Source: an uncultured Candidatus Saccharibacteria bacterium (GTDB taxonomy: Bacteria; Patescibacteriota; Saccharimonadia; Saccharimonadales; Saccharimonadaceae). From it: a DNA stretch of 27,091 nt. Below the pieces are notes generated by a model. The model was given only the letters and a program-made list of their open reading frames with translations, did no database searches and was not told where the DNA came from. Numbering within the stretch: the stretch's first letter is position 1; each line of letters starts with the position of its first letter. The DNA is taken from NCBI GenBank assembly GCA_947095985.1, contig CAMUPZ010000008.1:1-27091 (forward strand). The letters are read 5' to 3'. A program made the position numbers and the translations under genes. Positions 7,753-16,203 of this stretch are shown one piece after another.

Positions 7753-8510
7753 TGAATAGAGGAACTGGGCAGAGCCTGTGTAGATTGTGTCGGAGCAAGC
7801 CGCCCGATATTAAGGCGCATATTATGGCTGAAGGTCTAATGAAACTGGTTCACGGTCAATCAAAATATGATGGGCAATTTATGATGATCGGCAACGGGCT
7901 AAGAAAACCCGTGCGTCGTCCAACAGGGTCATATGATAGAAATATACTCTGTGCTGAGTGTGATAATAAATTGGGAAAGTATGACTTGGCAGCGATAAAG
8001 TTTTGTAAAAGAAATGACTTCGAATCTCATCCGTCTGGAGTTGCCAGTTTGCTTTCGAGGGTTGATAAGGCAAGCTTGAAACTTTTCGCATTATCGTACA
8101 TATGGCGTGCGTCAATCACCCAGCTCAGCGAATATAACATGGTTAGCCTGGGTTATAAGCATGAATCTAAAATTGCTAATATGCTGCGTAATAATGATGC
8201 GGGTGGTATTGATGACTACTCTGTAGTTATGACAAGATTTAATCTTCCGGAGGAGAGAAAGATGTGGGGAATGCATGTCTTAAATCCCACTACTAATAGG
8301 CTTGATGGAATTAACATAGTAAACGTCTATCTACCTAATCTTTATAAGTGGATAGTCAAGGTAGATAGTCGGCCATTTGGTAAGACAATGCACGATATGA
8401 GCCTTGGTGCTATGGATGAAGCTCTAATACTTGATATGGGAGAGTATACTAATTCTCAAGAATTTTCGTTTATGCATGATGCGATTATGAAGATGCATGG
8501 TAATAAGTAG
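7752..8510 (+). CDS. HNH-like zinc protein, third gene of the nuclease-helicase cassette
   Basis: The start is taken at ATG 7752, which overlaps the helicase stop as TGATG; a TTG at 7749 would add one residue. AAGGA at 7737-7741 is the ribosome-binding site. In the 252-residue product, C10-x2-C13 (CRLC), H23 (KAHI), and C67-x2-C70 (LCAECDNKLGKYD) form a pattern like treble-clef HNH proteins of the CxxC...(S/A)H...CxxC kind. There the His would be catalytic and the four Cys bind zinc. About 43 residues separate H23 and the second CxxC, longer than in the commonest HNH nucleases. The remaining 170 residues are a mixed alpha/beta domain that I do not recognise. Being coupled to the OLD nuclease and helicase, it is probably a third component, either an effector nuclease or a DNA-binding subunit. 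Confidence 0.65.
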   Translation: MNRGTGQSLCRLCRSKPPDIKAHIMAEGLMKLVHGQSKYDGQFMMIGNGLRKPVRRPTGSYDRNILCAECDNKLGKYDLAAIKFCKRNDFESHPSGVASLLSRVDKASLKLFALSYIWRASITQLSEYNMVSLGYKHESKIANMLRNNDAGGIDDYSVVMTRFNLPEERKMWGMHVLNPTTNRLDGINIVNVYLPNLYKWIVKVDSRPFGKTMHDMSLGAMDEALILDMGEYTNSQEFSFMHDAIMKMHGNK

Positions 8511-8518
8511 AACTGGGT

Positions 8519-8527
8519 TGTTAAAAT
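8519..8527 (+). promoter_or_regulatory. Extended -10 promoter of hsdR
   Basis: TGTTAAAAT (TG-N-TAAAAT) ends 9 bases before the hsdR ATG at 8537, giving a predicted leader of about 3 bases. There is no Shine-Dalgarno sequence before hsdR, in contrast to the cargo genes just upstream. hsdR therefore seems to have its own start of transcription. Confidence 0.45.
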
Positions 8528-8536
8528 AGTAGTATT

Positions 8537-11500
8537 ATGACCGAATCCCAAATCGAACAATATGCGCTTGATATCCTGGCTAGCCTTGGCTGGCAAATTT
8601 TGCATGGTCCAAATATTGGTCCAGACGGTGCTGCGGCTGAGCGTGAGCTGCGGCAGATGGTATTGCCTGGGCGTCTATATAGTGCTTTGGTGCGGCTCAA
8701 TCCGCACATTCCAGAACCAGTCTTGAATGAAGCGATGCGGCGATTGGCGCAGATTAGTAAACCAAGTTTAATTGAGAATAATCACGAATTTCATCAACTA
8801 CTGGTAGCAGGCGTGCCAGTGCAGTATCGCACGCCAAGTGGTGAAGTGAAACACGATATTGTGCGGGTGGTTGATTTTACCTCGTCACACAACAACGATT
8901 TTGCGGCGGTCAATCAGCTGACGGTTTTGCAGGGCGATTATAATCGCCGGCCGGACATTGTACTGTTTGTGAATGGGTTACCGCTGGTGGTGATTGAACT
9001 AAAAAATGCGGCTGACACGAAGGCCGATTTGGCGGCAGCGTATCAGCAAATCCAGACGTACAAGTGCGAGATTAGCGACTTGTTTCGGTTCAATGAACTG
9101 TGTGTGACCAGCGATGGACTAGAGGCTGAAATGGGCACGATCACCAGTCCACTGGAACGAATGATGCCGTGGAAAACGATTGACGGTGAGAAGGAAGTTG
9201 GCAACGTGCCGATGCTGGAGGTATTGCTGCGCGGTGCGTGTACGCCTGAACGCTTACTGGATATGGTGCAGAATTTTATCGTGTTTGAGCGGGGCGATGG
9301 CGATAAATTAATCAAAAAAGTTGCCGCTTATCATCAATATTGGGTGGTGAATAAGGCACTTGATCGGACGCTGGCAGCTAGTAGTGAACGCGGTGACCAA
9401 CGGGCTGGCGTGGTTTGGCATACGCAAGGGTCGGGCAAGAGCTTGAGTATGGTGTTTTATACTGGCAAGCTGATGAAGTCGCGCGATTTGCATAACCCAA
9501 CCATCGTGGTGGTGACGGATCGTAATGATCTTGATGGTCAATTATTCGGTACGTTTAGCGCCTGTCGAGAATTACTAGGGGAAGATCCGAAACAAGCTGA
9601 TTCACGCAGTGAACTCAGGAAGCTACTGCAACGTGAGGCGGGTGGAATTATCTTTACGACAATCCAAAAATTCTCACCTGAGGATGAGGCGGATAGTTTG
9701 CCAGTCCTGACTGATCGGCGCAATGTCATCGTGATGGCAGATGAGGCGCATCGTAGCCAATACGGTTTGAAGGCGCATGTTCGAGCCAGTGACGCCCAGC
9801 TGGTGTATGGTTATGCCAAGTATATGCGCGACGCTTTGCCGGGTGCGAGTTATATTGGCTTTACGGGTACGCCGATTGAGACGGATGATAAGTCAACGCC
9901 GGCGGTGTTTGGCGACTATATCGATATTTATGACGTTGAGCAGGCGGTGAAAGATGGTGCAACAGTACCGATTTATTATGAGAGTCGGCTGGTTGATTTG
10001 AATATGGACGAGGCGACGCGTCAGTGGTTAGATAAGGAAGTTGATGATTTGCTGGAGGGCGAAGAATTGAGTCGTCAGGATGCGCTTAAAGCCGAGTATG
10101 CACAAAAAGAAGCCATCGTTGGTAATAGCGAGCGGCTGAATACTATCGCCCTGGACATTATTCAGCACTTTGAGGCTCGGCAAGATGTACTGAGTGGTAA
10201 AGGTATGATCGTGACGATGAGCCGCGGTATTGCGGCGGATTTGTATGAAAAAATTGTGGCGTATCGGCCGGATTGGCATAGTGACGATGACGCACGCGGC
10301 GTGATAAAGGTGATTATTACCGGTAGTGCTAGTGACCCTGACCATTTGCAGCCGCACATTCGTAACAAGCAGCGAGTAAAGGCGATCGAAAAGCGTATCA
10401 AAGATCCAAATGATCCGCTTGAACTCGTGATTGTGTGCGACATGTGGCTGACAGGGTTTGATGTACCAAATATGCACACCATGTATCTGGATAAACCGCT
10501 CAAAGGGCATAATTTGATGCAAGCGATTGCCAGGGTAAATCGAGTGTTCCCTGGAAAAACCGGCGGTTTGGTGGTTGACTATTTGGGTGTAGCGGGGGCG
10601 CTGCGCGATGCTATTTCTGACTATACGCAAAGTGGTGGTCAAGGCGTACCGCAGCTTGATATTACTGAGGCGGTGGCACAGATGCAGATGCGCTATGAGG
10701 TAGTGCGCGATTTGTTTGGTAACTTTGACTACCAGCGATATTTTACTGCACCAACCGACCAACAGCTACAAATTATCTTGGATGCAGAGGAATATATTTT
10801 AGGGTTGGAAGACGGTGAGAAGCGGTTGAAGCAGCACGTTTTGGAACTGAGTAAGGCATTCGCGTTGGTCATGCCCAGGCCCGAGGCGCTGAAAATTCGC
10901 GAAGAAGTGGCGCTGTTTCAGGCGGTGAAAGCCCGGCTGGAGAAAGTGTCCAGCTCGGTGGTGGTGACTGATGCTGAGTATCGCAGCGCGCTGAAACAAA
11001 TTGTCGATAAAGCGATTGCGCCAGTCGGTGTGGTTGATGTGTTTGAGGCGGCGGGATTAGAAAAGCCGGAACTGTCAATTTTGAGCGATGAGTTTTTGGC
11101 AGAAATTCGTCATATGGAGCGCAAGAATTTGGCAGTGGAAGCGTTGCAAAAACTGCTGGCTGATGAAATTAAACTACGATTTTCGAGAAATTATGCCAAG
11201 GACACTAAGTTCTCTGGCTTGCTCAATCAAGCCTTGACACGGTATAGAAATGGGACGATTGAGGCAGCGCAGGTGATTGAGGAATTAATCAACATTGGGC
11301 AGAAAATTCGCCAGACTGTTGAGAACGGAGCGGTTGATGGTCTAAGCGAGGATGAGATTATTTTTTATGATGCGCTGGTTGAAAATGGCAGTACCCGCGA
11401 AGTACTGGGTGACGCACAACTGCGCGATATCGCAAAAGTATTATTAGAGCAAGTTCGTCGTGATGTGACGATTGACTGGGCGGAGCGTAAAAATGTTCAG

Positions 11501-11671
11501 GCAAAACTGAAAGTTAACGTCAAAAAGACGTTGGCAAAATATGGCTACCCGCCAGATCAACAGGTATTGGCAACTGACATGGTATTGGAGCAAGCTAAGC
11601 GTTATGGTAACGAGTGGAGTCAAAAACGCGCGGCGTATGACGCTGGCGGCGGAGCGAGTTTGCTGGATTGA
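8537..11671 (+). CDS. hsdR: Type I restriction-modification system, restriction/translocase subunit HsdR
   Basis: HsdR is the ATP-driven DNA translocase and endonuclease of the complex. The 1044-residue protein begins with the PD-(D/E)xK nuclease: RPDIVLFVNGLPLVVIELKN near residues 137-157 contains the Asp and the ExK. The SF2 motor follows, with Walker A TQGSGKS around 295-302, DEAH near 402 and SYIGFTGTP near 440. The second RecA domain has the LVIVCDMWLTGFDVPN segment and the QAIARVNR motif VI. The helical C-terminal region contacts HsdM. Length and motifs are intact. It lies 26 bases after the zinc protein gene and has its own -10 box. Composition resembles hsdM (31 G+C in bases 9001-9060). 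Confidence 0.96.
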   Translation: MTESQIEQYALDILASLGWQILHGPNIGPDGAAAERELRQMVLPGRLYSALVRLNPHIPEPVLNEAMRRLAQISKPSLIENNHEFHQLLVAGVPVQYRTPSGEVKHDIVRVVDFTSSHNNDFAAVNQLTVLQGDYNRRPDIVLFVNGLPLVVIELKNAADTKADLAAAYQQIQTYKCEISDLFRFNELCVTSDGLEAEMGTITSPLERMMPWKTIDGEKEVGNVPMLEVLLRGACTPERLLDMVQNFIVFERGDGDKLIKKVAAYHQYWVVNKALDRTLAASSERGDQRAGVVWHTQGSGKSLSMVFYTGKLMKSRDLHNPTIVVVTDRNDLDGQLFGTFSACRELLGEDPKQADSRSELRKLLQREAGGIIFTTIQKFSPEDEADSLPVLTDRRNVIVMADEAHRSQYGLKAHVRASDAQLVYGYAKYMRDALPGASYIGFTGTPIETDDKSTPAVFGDYIDIYDVEQAVKDGATVPIYYESRLVDLNMDEATRQWLDKEVDDLLEGEELSRQDALKAEYAQKEAIVGNSERLNTIALDIIQHFEARQDVLSGKGMIVTMSRGIAADLYEKIVAYRPDWHSDDDARGVIKVIITGSASDPDHLQPHIRNKQRVKAIEKRIKDPNDPLELVIVCDMWLTGFDVPNMHTMYLDKPLKGHNLMQAIARVNRVFPGKTGGLVVDYLGVAGALRDAISDYTQSGGQGVPQLDITEAVAQMQMRYEVVRDLFGNFDYQRYFTAPTDQQLQIILDAEEYILGLEDGEKRLKQHVLELSKAFALVMPRPEALKIREEVALFQAVKARLEKVSSSVVVTDAEYRSALKQIVDKAIAPVGVVDVFEAAGLEKPELSILSDEFLAEIRHMERKNLAVEALQKLLADEIKLRFSRNYAKDTKFSGLLNQALTRYRNGTIEAAQVIEELINIGQKIRQTVENGAVDGLSEDEIIFYDALVENGSTREVLGDAQLRDIAKVLLEQVRRDVTIDWAERKNVQAKLKVNVKKTLAKYGYPPDQQVLATDMVLEQAKRYGNEWSQKRAAYDAGGGASLLD

Positions 11672-11681
11672 TAAAATAATC

Positions 11682-11912
11682 ATGAAAATCTCCGTCCGCC
11701 TCAAACCCAACTCCCGCCACCGCGAAGAAGTCGTCCCGAACGATGATGGTTCGCTGACAATCTACACCAAGGCGCCAGCCATTGAAGGGCGAGCGAATCT
11801 AGCGGCAGGAAAGTTGTTGGCAAAATATTTTTGCGTGGCACCATCAAAGGTAAAATTACTACGCGGTGCTTCTTCAAAATATAAGCTGTTTGACATTGAT
11901 CGGTCGGACTAA
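11682..11912 (+). CDS. DUF167/YggU family protein
   Basis: The 76-residue protein matches the small DUF167 (YggU) family: MKISVRLKPNSR at the start, the conserved P-A-x-x-G-x-A-N segment (KAPAIEGRANLAAGKLLAKY), and a C-terminal V-x-L-L-x-G-x-x-S-x-x-K-L-F-D-I pattern. The start at 11682 gives the usual family length. It begins 10 bases after the hsdR stop and has no clear ribosome-binding site. Its stop overlaps the stop of the convergent deacetylase gene in the four bases CTAA. The family's biochemical function is not established. It is a common bacterial housekeeping gene, so the restriction locus probably ends just before it. Confidence 0.85.
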   Translation: MKISVRLKPNSRHREEVVPNDDGSLTIYTKAPAIEGRANLAAGKLLAKYFCVAPSKVKLLRGASSKYKLFDIDRSD

Positions 11913-13330
11913 TTCAACCGTTGTATCGTCACAAACGAATACCCTTGCTGCTTCAGTGAGCTGAGGATGCACGGTACGGCATTGACGGAAGTTTGGTGGA
12001 TGTCGTGCATCAAGATGACGGCTCCAGGGTGAGCGCCAGCGACGGCACGTGAACAGACGATTTGGCTATTGCGATCAGCCCAATCCCGCGTGTCGACCGA
12101 CCATAAGATTGACGACATGCCACGCAGGCGAAGTTGCTCCAAAACTACACCATTGGCTGCGCCGTAAGGTGGTCGTAAGATGCTTGGCTTGACGCCGGTG
12201 GCTTGCTTGATGGCCTCGTTGGTACGGTCAATTTCGCCAGCAATTTGGTCAACTGATAGCTTAGGTAGTTCCGGATGTGACCACGAGTGGTTACCTAGTT
12301 GGTGGCCGCGTGCATGGATGCTGCGTACGACACTGGCTTGTCCGGAAACCTTGCTGCCGATCAAGAAGAACGTCGCTTTCGCACCATACTGATCCAAGAT
12401 GTCCAGTAAGTGCGCGGTATATGGACCCGGTCCGTCATCAAACGTCAAGGCAATCACTTTATTGCCAGTGGTTGGTGCAGGTGTTGGCGCAGCGGGTGCT
12501 GGTGCTGGTTCTGGCTTTGGCTCGGGTGGCTTGGGAATATTGGCTAGTTTCCGAGCTGTTGGATTTTGTAGGTATTTGCTGACTGAAGAAATTGGCACAG
12601 TGATGGTCATCTCGCCATAGGATGACGGTAGTAGCGATGCCTGGCCAAGTGTCCAAGCCAGACTATTGCCATTATCAGTAATAATAAAATTAGACAGAGA
12701 CTCTTTGGTGATTATTCCGTTAAGATCAAGCTCTGGTTTATCGCGCTTCTTAATTGTCTGAGCAATATTATCTTTGGCAGATTTTATAATTGCTTCGGTG
12801 GCTTCATTTGATTGTTCGGTAAAATCTTCCAGGCTAATAATCTCACCAGATTTTTTATCAAATGTCCAAAAATGTGTCAGCGATACCGGATGCGCGCCGT
12901 GCATATCTTGCTTGATGTTAGTGATAATAGACAGAGCTACCGAATTATTATGCGTGACTTGGTAGCTTATAGTCTCAGTCATTGGTCGGTCGAATACTGT
13001 CGCCAAAAGAACTGTGCTGCGGAAATCATTATCAATTTTATCAATCGCCTCAGCGACAGTGCGGTTGATTTTTTTATTTTCAGTAATTGGGTATTCAATC
13101 GACACCTTTTCTCGTTTATTATTTCTGGTCACGAATTTTGAGCGAATGCCAGAATAGCGCGAATCGGTGAAATAATATTTTTCATCAGTTGGGGCGGTTA
13201 TTTTTTGCGAATGTGATTGGCTAAGGTAATATATTCCACCAGAAATAGTTACTATAAGTGTAGTTACTAGAGTAAGTATGATGAATATTTTTTTTGATTG
13301 AGTTTTTTCTTTTTTTCTGTGAATTCTCAT
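11909..13330 (-). CDS. Membrane-anchored polysaccharide deacetylase, PdaC-like
   Basis: The 473-residue protein has an N-terminal membrane anchor (about residues 14-36). An extracellular region of about 225 residues resembles the DUF4163/DUF3298 (RsiV-like) module, and a Pro/Ala-rich linker lies near 263-288. The C-terminal NodB deacetylase domain has all its motifs: TFDDGP, NHSWSHPEL (zinc His pair), RPPYG, VDTRDW and LMHDIH. The same order of domains is found in PdaC of Bacillus, which removes acetyl groups from peptidoglycan sugars. It therefore probably acts on the outer face of the membrane on cell-wall glycan, helping resist lysozyme. Its -10 box lies 9 bases before the ATG and no ribosome-binding site is seen. 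The gene converges on DUF167 with overlapping stop codons. Confidence 0.9.
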   Translation of the reverse strand: MRIHRKKEKTQSKKIFIILTLVTTLIVTISGGIYYLSQSHSQKITAPTDEKYYFTDSRYSGIRSKFVTRNNKREKVSIEYPITENKKINRTVAEAIDKIDNDFRSTVLLATVFDRPMTETISYQVTHNNSVALSIITNIKQDMHGAHPVSLTHFWTFDKKSGEIISLEDFTEQSNEATEAIIKSAKDNIAQTIKKRDKPELDLNGIITKESLSNFIITDNGNSLAWTLGQASLLPSSYGEMTITVPISSVSKYLQNPTARKLANIPKPPEPKPEPAPAPAAPTPAPTTGNKVIALTFDDGPGPYTAHLLDILDQYGAKATFFLIGSKVSGQASVVRSIHARGHQLGNHSWSHPELPKLSVDQIAGEIDRTNEAIKQATGVKPSILRPPYGAANGVVLEQLRLRGMSSILWSVDTRDWADRNSQIVCSRAVAGAHPGAVILMHDIHQTSVNAVPCILSSLKQQGYSFVTIQRLN

Positions 13331-13339
13331 ACTATATTA

Positions 13340-13348
13340 AGTATAGCA
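13340..13348 (-). promoter_or_regulatory. Extended -10 promoter of the deacetylase gene
   Basis: On the minus strand TGCTATACT (TG-N-TATACT) ends 9 bases before the ATG, predicting a leader of about 3 bases. No Shine-Dalgarno sequence is present. Confidence 0.45.
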
Positions 13349-13355
13349 TTAGTTT

Positions 13356-13364
13356 TGTTACAAT
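13356..13364 (+). promoter_or_regulatory. Candidate extended -10 promoter of the ABC-2 exporter operon
   Basis: TGTTACAAT (TG-N-TACAAT) would start transcription near 13371. The resulting leader of about 54 bases includes the ribosome-binding site AAGGAAAGG just before the ATG at 13425. A second possibility, TTGGTA-N16-TATAAG (13383-13410), would start transcription inside or after the ribosome-binding site and is less likely. Confidence 0.35.
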
Positions 13365-13424
13365 TAACTATAGCAAGGTTAGTTGGTAAAAATACTTAAA
13401 CTGCTATAAGGAAAGGAATTTATA

Positions 13425-14189
13425 ATGGCGAATCTTAAGCCTATCATAACGGTTGACCAACTTGTTAAAACTTATGATGGCAAGAATGTAGTTGATGGCA
13501 TATCATTTGAGGTGAAGAAAGGCGAGATCTTTGGCATCCTTGGCCCGAATGGCGCTGGTAAGACGACGACGCTGGAGATGCTGGAGGCGCTCCGGCCGAT
13601 TGATGGCGGTACGGCGACTATCGACGGAATAGATGTCGCTAAGCAGCCGAAGTATATTAAAAACATCATTGGCATTCAGCTGCAATCGACGACGTTTTAT
13701 GACAAGCTAACCTTGCGCGAACAATTGAAAATGTTTGCCAGCCTGTACGGCCAAACGGTCGACGCCGACGCACTGCTCGCCAAGGTGCAATTGACCGACA
13801 AAGCCAAAAGCTACGTCGAGCAGCTCTCAGGCGGGCAGAAGCAGCGCTTCGCCATTGCGTCGACGCTGGTCAATAACCCGGCGGTGCTATTCCTCGACGA
13901 GCCAACCACCGGCCTCGACCCGCAGGCTCGCCGCAATCTCTGGGATTTGATCAAAGAGATTCGCGATGAAGGTATTACTATCGTGCTAACCACGCATTAC
14001 ATGGACGAGGCTGAATTGCTGTGCGACCGCTTGGCGATTATGGATAATGGTAAAATCATCACCATTGATACGCCGCACAATCTGATCCAGCAGCTACTGG
14101 CGCGCGGTTTCAAGAAAAAGCAAGTTGTCGAGCAGGCCAATTTGGAGGACGTATTTATTGACTTAACAGGAAAGGCGATTCGGGATTAG
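13425..14189 (+). CDS. ABC-2 type exporter, ATP-binding protein
   Basis: This 254-residue nucleotide-binding subunit has Walker A GPNGAGKTT (40-48), signature LSGGQKQR (134-141), Walker B VLFLDEPTTGLDPQ (about 154-167) and the switch His in LTTHYMDEAE. The C-terminal extension, with LEDVFIDLTGKAIRD, is typical of CcmA/DrrA-like subunits of ABC-2 exporters. A strong ribosome-binding site (AAGGAAAGG) precedes the ATG. The permease gene begins two bases after its stop. Substrates of such pairs include drugs, lipids and polysaccharides; nothing here identifies the substrate. Confidence 0.94.
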   Translation: MANLKPIITVDQLVKTYDGKNVVDGISFEVKKGEIFGILGPNGAGKTTTLEMLEALRPIDGGTATIDGIDVAKQPKYIKNIIGIQLQSTTFYDKLTLREQLKMFASLYGQTVDADALLAKVQLTDKAKSYVEQLSGGQKQRFAIASTLVNNPAVLFLDEPTTGLDPQARRNLWDLIKEIRDEGITIVLTTHYMDEAELLCDRLAIMDNGKIITIDTPHNLIQQLLARGFKKKQVVEQANLEDVFIDLTGKAIRD

Positions 14190-14190
14190 T

Positions 14191-15309
14191 ATGAAAAAAT
14201 ATTGGACTGGTGTATTCGGGCAAGTACGCGCCCAGCAAAAACGTTTCATCCGCGATAAAATGTCGCTGTTCTTTACCTTCCTGTTTCCGCTCATCTTCTT
14301 GTTGGTGTTCGGCTCGATTTTTAATAATCAATCAACCAGCTTTGACATCGCGATTATCAATAATTCGCAGACGGAATTTGCTAAAAACTTCGTCAAGGGC
14401 GCTAAGGATAATGCCAAAGACTCGATTCTTAAAATTAAAGACGTCAAGGATATGGACGAGGCTCGCGAGAAGTTGAAGCGTTCAGAACTGAACGGCATCA
14501 TTGAACTACCGAGCGACTTTGGCAAAGTGAAGGGTGAGGGCAGAAATGCTCGCCCGACTGGCACAATCAACGTGCTGTACGCCAAAGGTTCCGAGCAAAC
14601 CGGTAGTGCTCTAACGGCGGTGATGAACCAAATTGCCAATGAAATAAACAAACACCTGGGCCAGCCAGAAGCACCGCTGAAAGCCGCTGGCAAAGCTGTT
14701 GGCGACGAGCAGTTGAAAGAGTTTGACTATACATTCACCGGATTACTAGGTTTTAGCTTGATGAGCATGGGTATCTTTGGCTTGGCTAACCAAATGCCGG
14801 CCGAAAAGCAGCGCGGTTCATACCGACGGCTGCGTGCAGCGCCATTCACCTCGGGGCAGCTGATTATTTCTATGGCCATTCACTATATTATAATCTCGCT
14901 ACTCAGCCTGACGATGATGGTTGTTGTCGGTATGCTGCTGTTCCATTTCAATATGCGCGGCGATTGGCTACTGTTCTCATTGATATCGGTGGTTTCGGCG
15001 ATGATGATGGTGGGCTTAGGATTATTAATCGGCGGTTGGGCGAAGAACGAAAATCAATCAGCACCGTTGTCTAATTTGATTTCTTTCCCAATGATGTTTC
15101 TATCTGGAGCATTCTTTCCGGCATTCCTCTTTCCAGAATGGTTGCGCAGTGTAACGCAATTTATCCCAATGACGTCAGTTGTGGATGGCTTCCGCCTGAT
15201 TATGACTGAACACGCCAGCCTCATTGAAGTTCTGCCGCAAATCGGCGCTGTTGCCGCTTGGGTTATTGTTATTTATATCGCGGCGATTAAGCTGTTTAGG
15301 TGGGAGTAG
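14191..15309 (+). CDS. ABC-2 type exporter, permease protein
   Basis: The 372-residue permease has the ABC-2 layout: a first membrane helix around residues 24-42 (FFTFLFPLIFLLVFGSIF) and an external domain of about 140 residues. A cluster of five helices follows, from about 185 to the end. The LSGAFFPAFLFPEWLRSVTQFIPMT region is characteristic of this permease family. It forms the transport channel for the ATPase encoded just before it. The GGGAG ribosome-binding site for the next gene lies inside its last codons, suggesting that gene is co-transcribed. Confidence 0.93.
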   Translation: MKKYWTGVFGQVRAQQKRFIRDKMSLFFTFLFPLIFLLVFGSIFNNQSTSFDIAIINNSQTEFAKNFVKGAKDNAKDSILKIKDVKDMDEAREKLKRSELNGIIELPSDFGKVKGEGRNARPTGTINVLYAKGSEQTGSALTAVMNQIANEINKHLGQPEAPLKAAGKAVGDEQLKEFDYTFTGLLGFSLMSMGIFGLANQMPAEKQRGSYRRLRAAPFTSGQLIISMAIHYIIISLLSLTMMVVVGMLLFHFNMRGDWLLFSLISVVSAMMMVGLGLLIGGWAKNENQSAPLSNLISFPMMFLSGAFFPAFLFPEWLRSVTQFIPMTSVVDGFRLIMTEHASLIEVLPQIGAVAAWVIVIYIAAIKLFRWE

Positions 15310-15315
15310 CTTGAT

Positions 15316-16197
15316 ATGAGCGAGCTAAGGATGATGATAGCGCTGGTATCCTTGCTTTTAGCCTGTTTTGTGGCGTTGAAAATAAAATCATTTATGTCGT
15401 GGCGCGATACATTCTTAGGTATAGGAACTATATTTATCGGTTTTGCAATAGTTTGCTTCGGGGATTCTACGATGTTCCCTGGTGTCATGATAGAGATGTT
15501 TATCATTGCATCTATGGCTTTGGTGGCTTTTCGGCTAATTCATATGCGGTGGGGTATGGAAAACTATGATTCAGTTCGATATTATAGAATTACTATGAGC
15601 AGAAAACAGAAAATAATTTTGGCCATTGTCTTGGTTACACTAATTGGTGGTCTGTTTGGGCTATCGTATTGGACAAAACATAATAGTAATATAAAAAACA
15701 CGAGAGACCAATCTCAGATAGTGTCCGACTCTGCCAAATTCAAGTCAGAATATTCGCGAGTGGCGGCGAACAATCGCTTTGTTTATGCTAGCGATAAAGA
15801 AGTCCTTAATGTCTTTGATGGCGGCAGCGGCGTGGTTTTCTTAGGTTTTCCGCAATGTCCGTGGTGCCAGCATTTGAGCGAATATGTTGATCGGGCGGCT
15901 CGGGCTGAAGGTATTGATAAGATATATTATTTGAATATTCGTGAAGCCCGCACCAGTAACAGCGAAGTCTATCAGAAGCTGGTCAAGAAATTAGAACCGT
16001 ATTTGGAAAAAGATAAAAATGGCAATCCTCGAATATTTGTGCCTGATGTATCGATTGTCAAGAACGGCAAGATTATCGGCCGCTACAAAGAAGAATCGAC
16101 TGGCGACGATAATATTACACCAGATAAATACTGGACGAATGAAAGAATAGAGCGGACTTTATCTCAACTGCGTGGATTTATGAGTCAACTGAAATAG
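15316..16197 (+). CDS. Multi-pass membrane protein with a C-terminal thioredoxin-like domain (CPWC)
   Basis: The 293-residue protein has three hydrophobic segments near residues 5-22, 33-50 and 57-75, and a fourth at 98-118. A thioredoxin-like domain of about 150 residues follows, with the active-site motif CPWC (181-184) in GFPQCPWCQHL and a candidate cis-Pro loop (RIFVPDVSIV, about 239-248). The domain is expected on the outer face. The start at 15316 is supported by GGGAG at 15302-15306. An internal Met at residue 94 has no ribosome-binding site, although it would give a simple single-anchor protein. Being next to the convergent DsbA-like gene suggests a shared part in thiol-disulfide exchange of exported proteins. 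Confidence 0.75.
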   Translation: MSELRMMIALVSLLLACFVALKIKSFMSWRDTFLGIGTIFIGFAIVCFGDSTMFPGVMIEMFIIASMALVAFRLIHMRWGMENYDSVRYYRITMSRKQKIILAIVLVTLIGGLFGLSYWTKHNSNIKNTRDQSQIVSDSAKFKSEYSRVAANNRFVYASDKEVLNVFDGGSGVVFLGFPQCPWCQHLSEYVDRAARAEGIDKIYYLNIREARTSNSEVYQKLVKKLEPYLEKDKNGNPRIFVPDVSIVKNGKIIGRYKEESTGDDNITPDKYWTNERIERTLSQLRGFMSQLK

Positions 16198-16203
16198 TGA
16201 CAA

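Noticed and set aside
10028..10762. Open frame of 244 codons on the minus strand within hsdR
   Set aside because: It is antisense to the conserved motor region of HsdR, has a low-complexity His/Ile/Arg-rich product and no ribosome-binding site.
15595..16197. Separate single-anchor thioredoxin gene starting at an internal Met
   Set aside because: No ribosome-binding site precedes it, while the start at 15316 has GGGAG at good spacing. A secondary product is not excluded.
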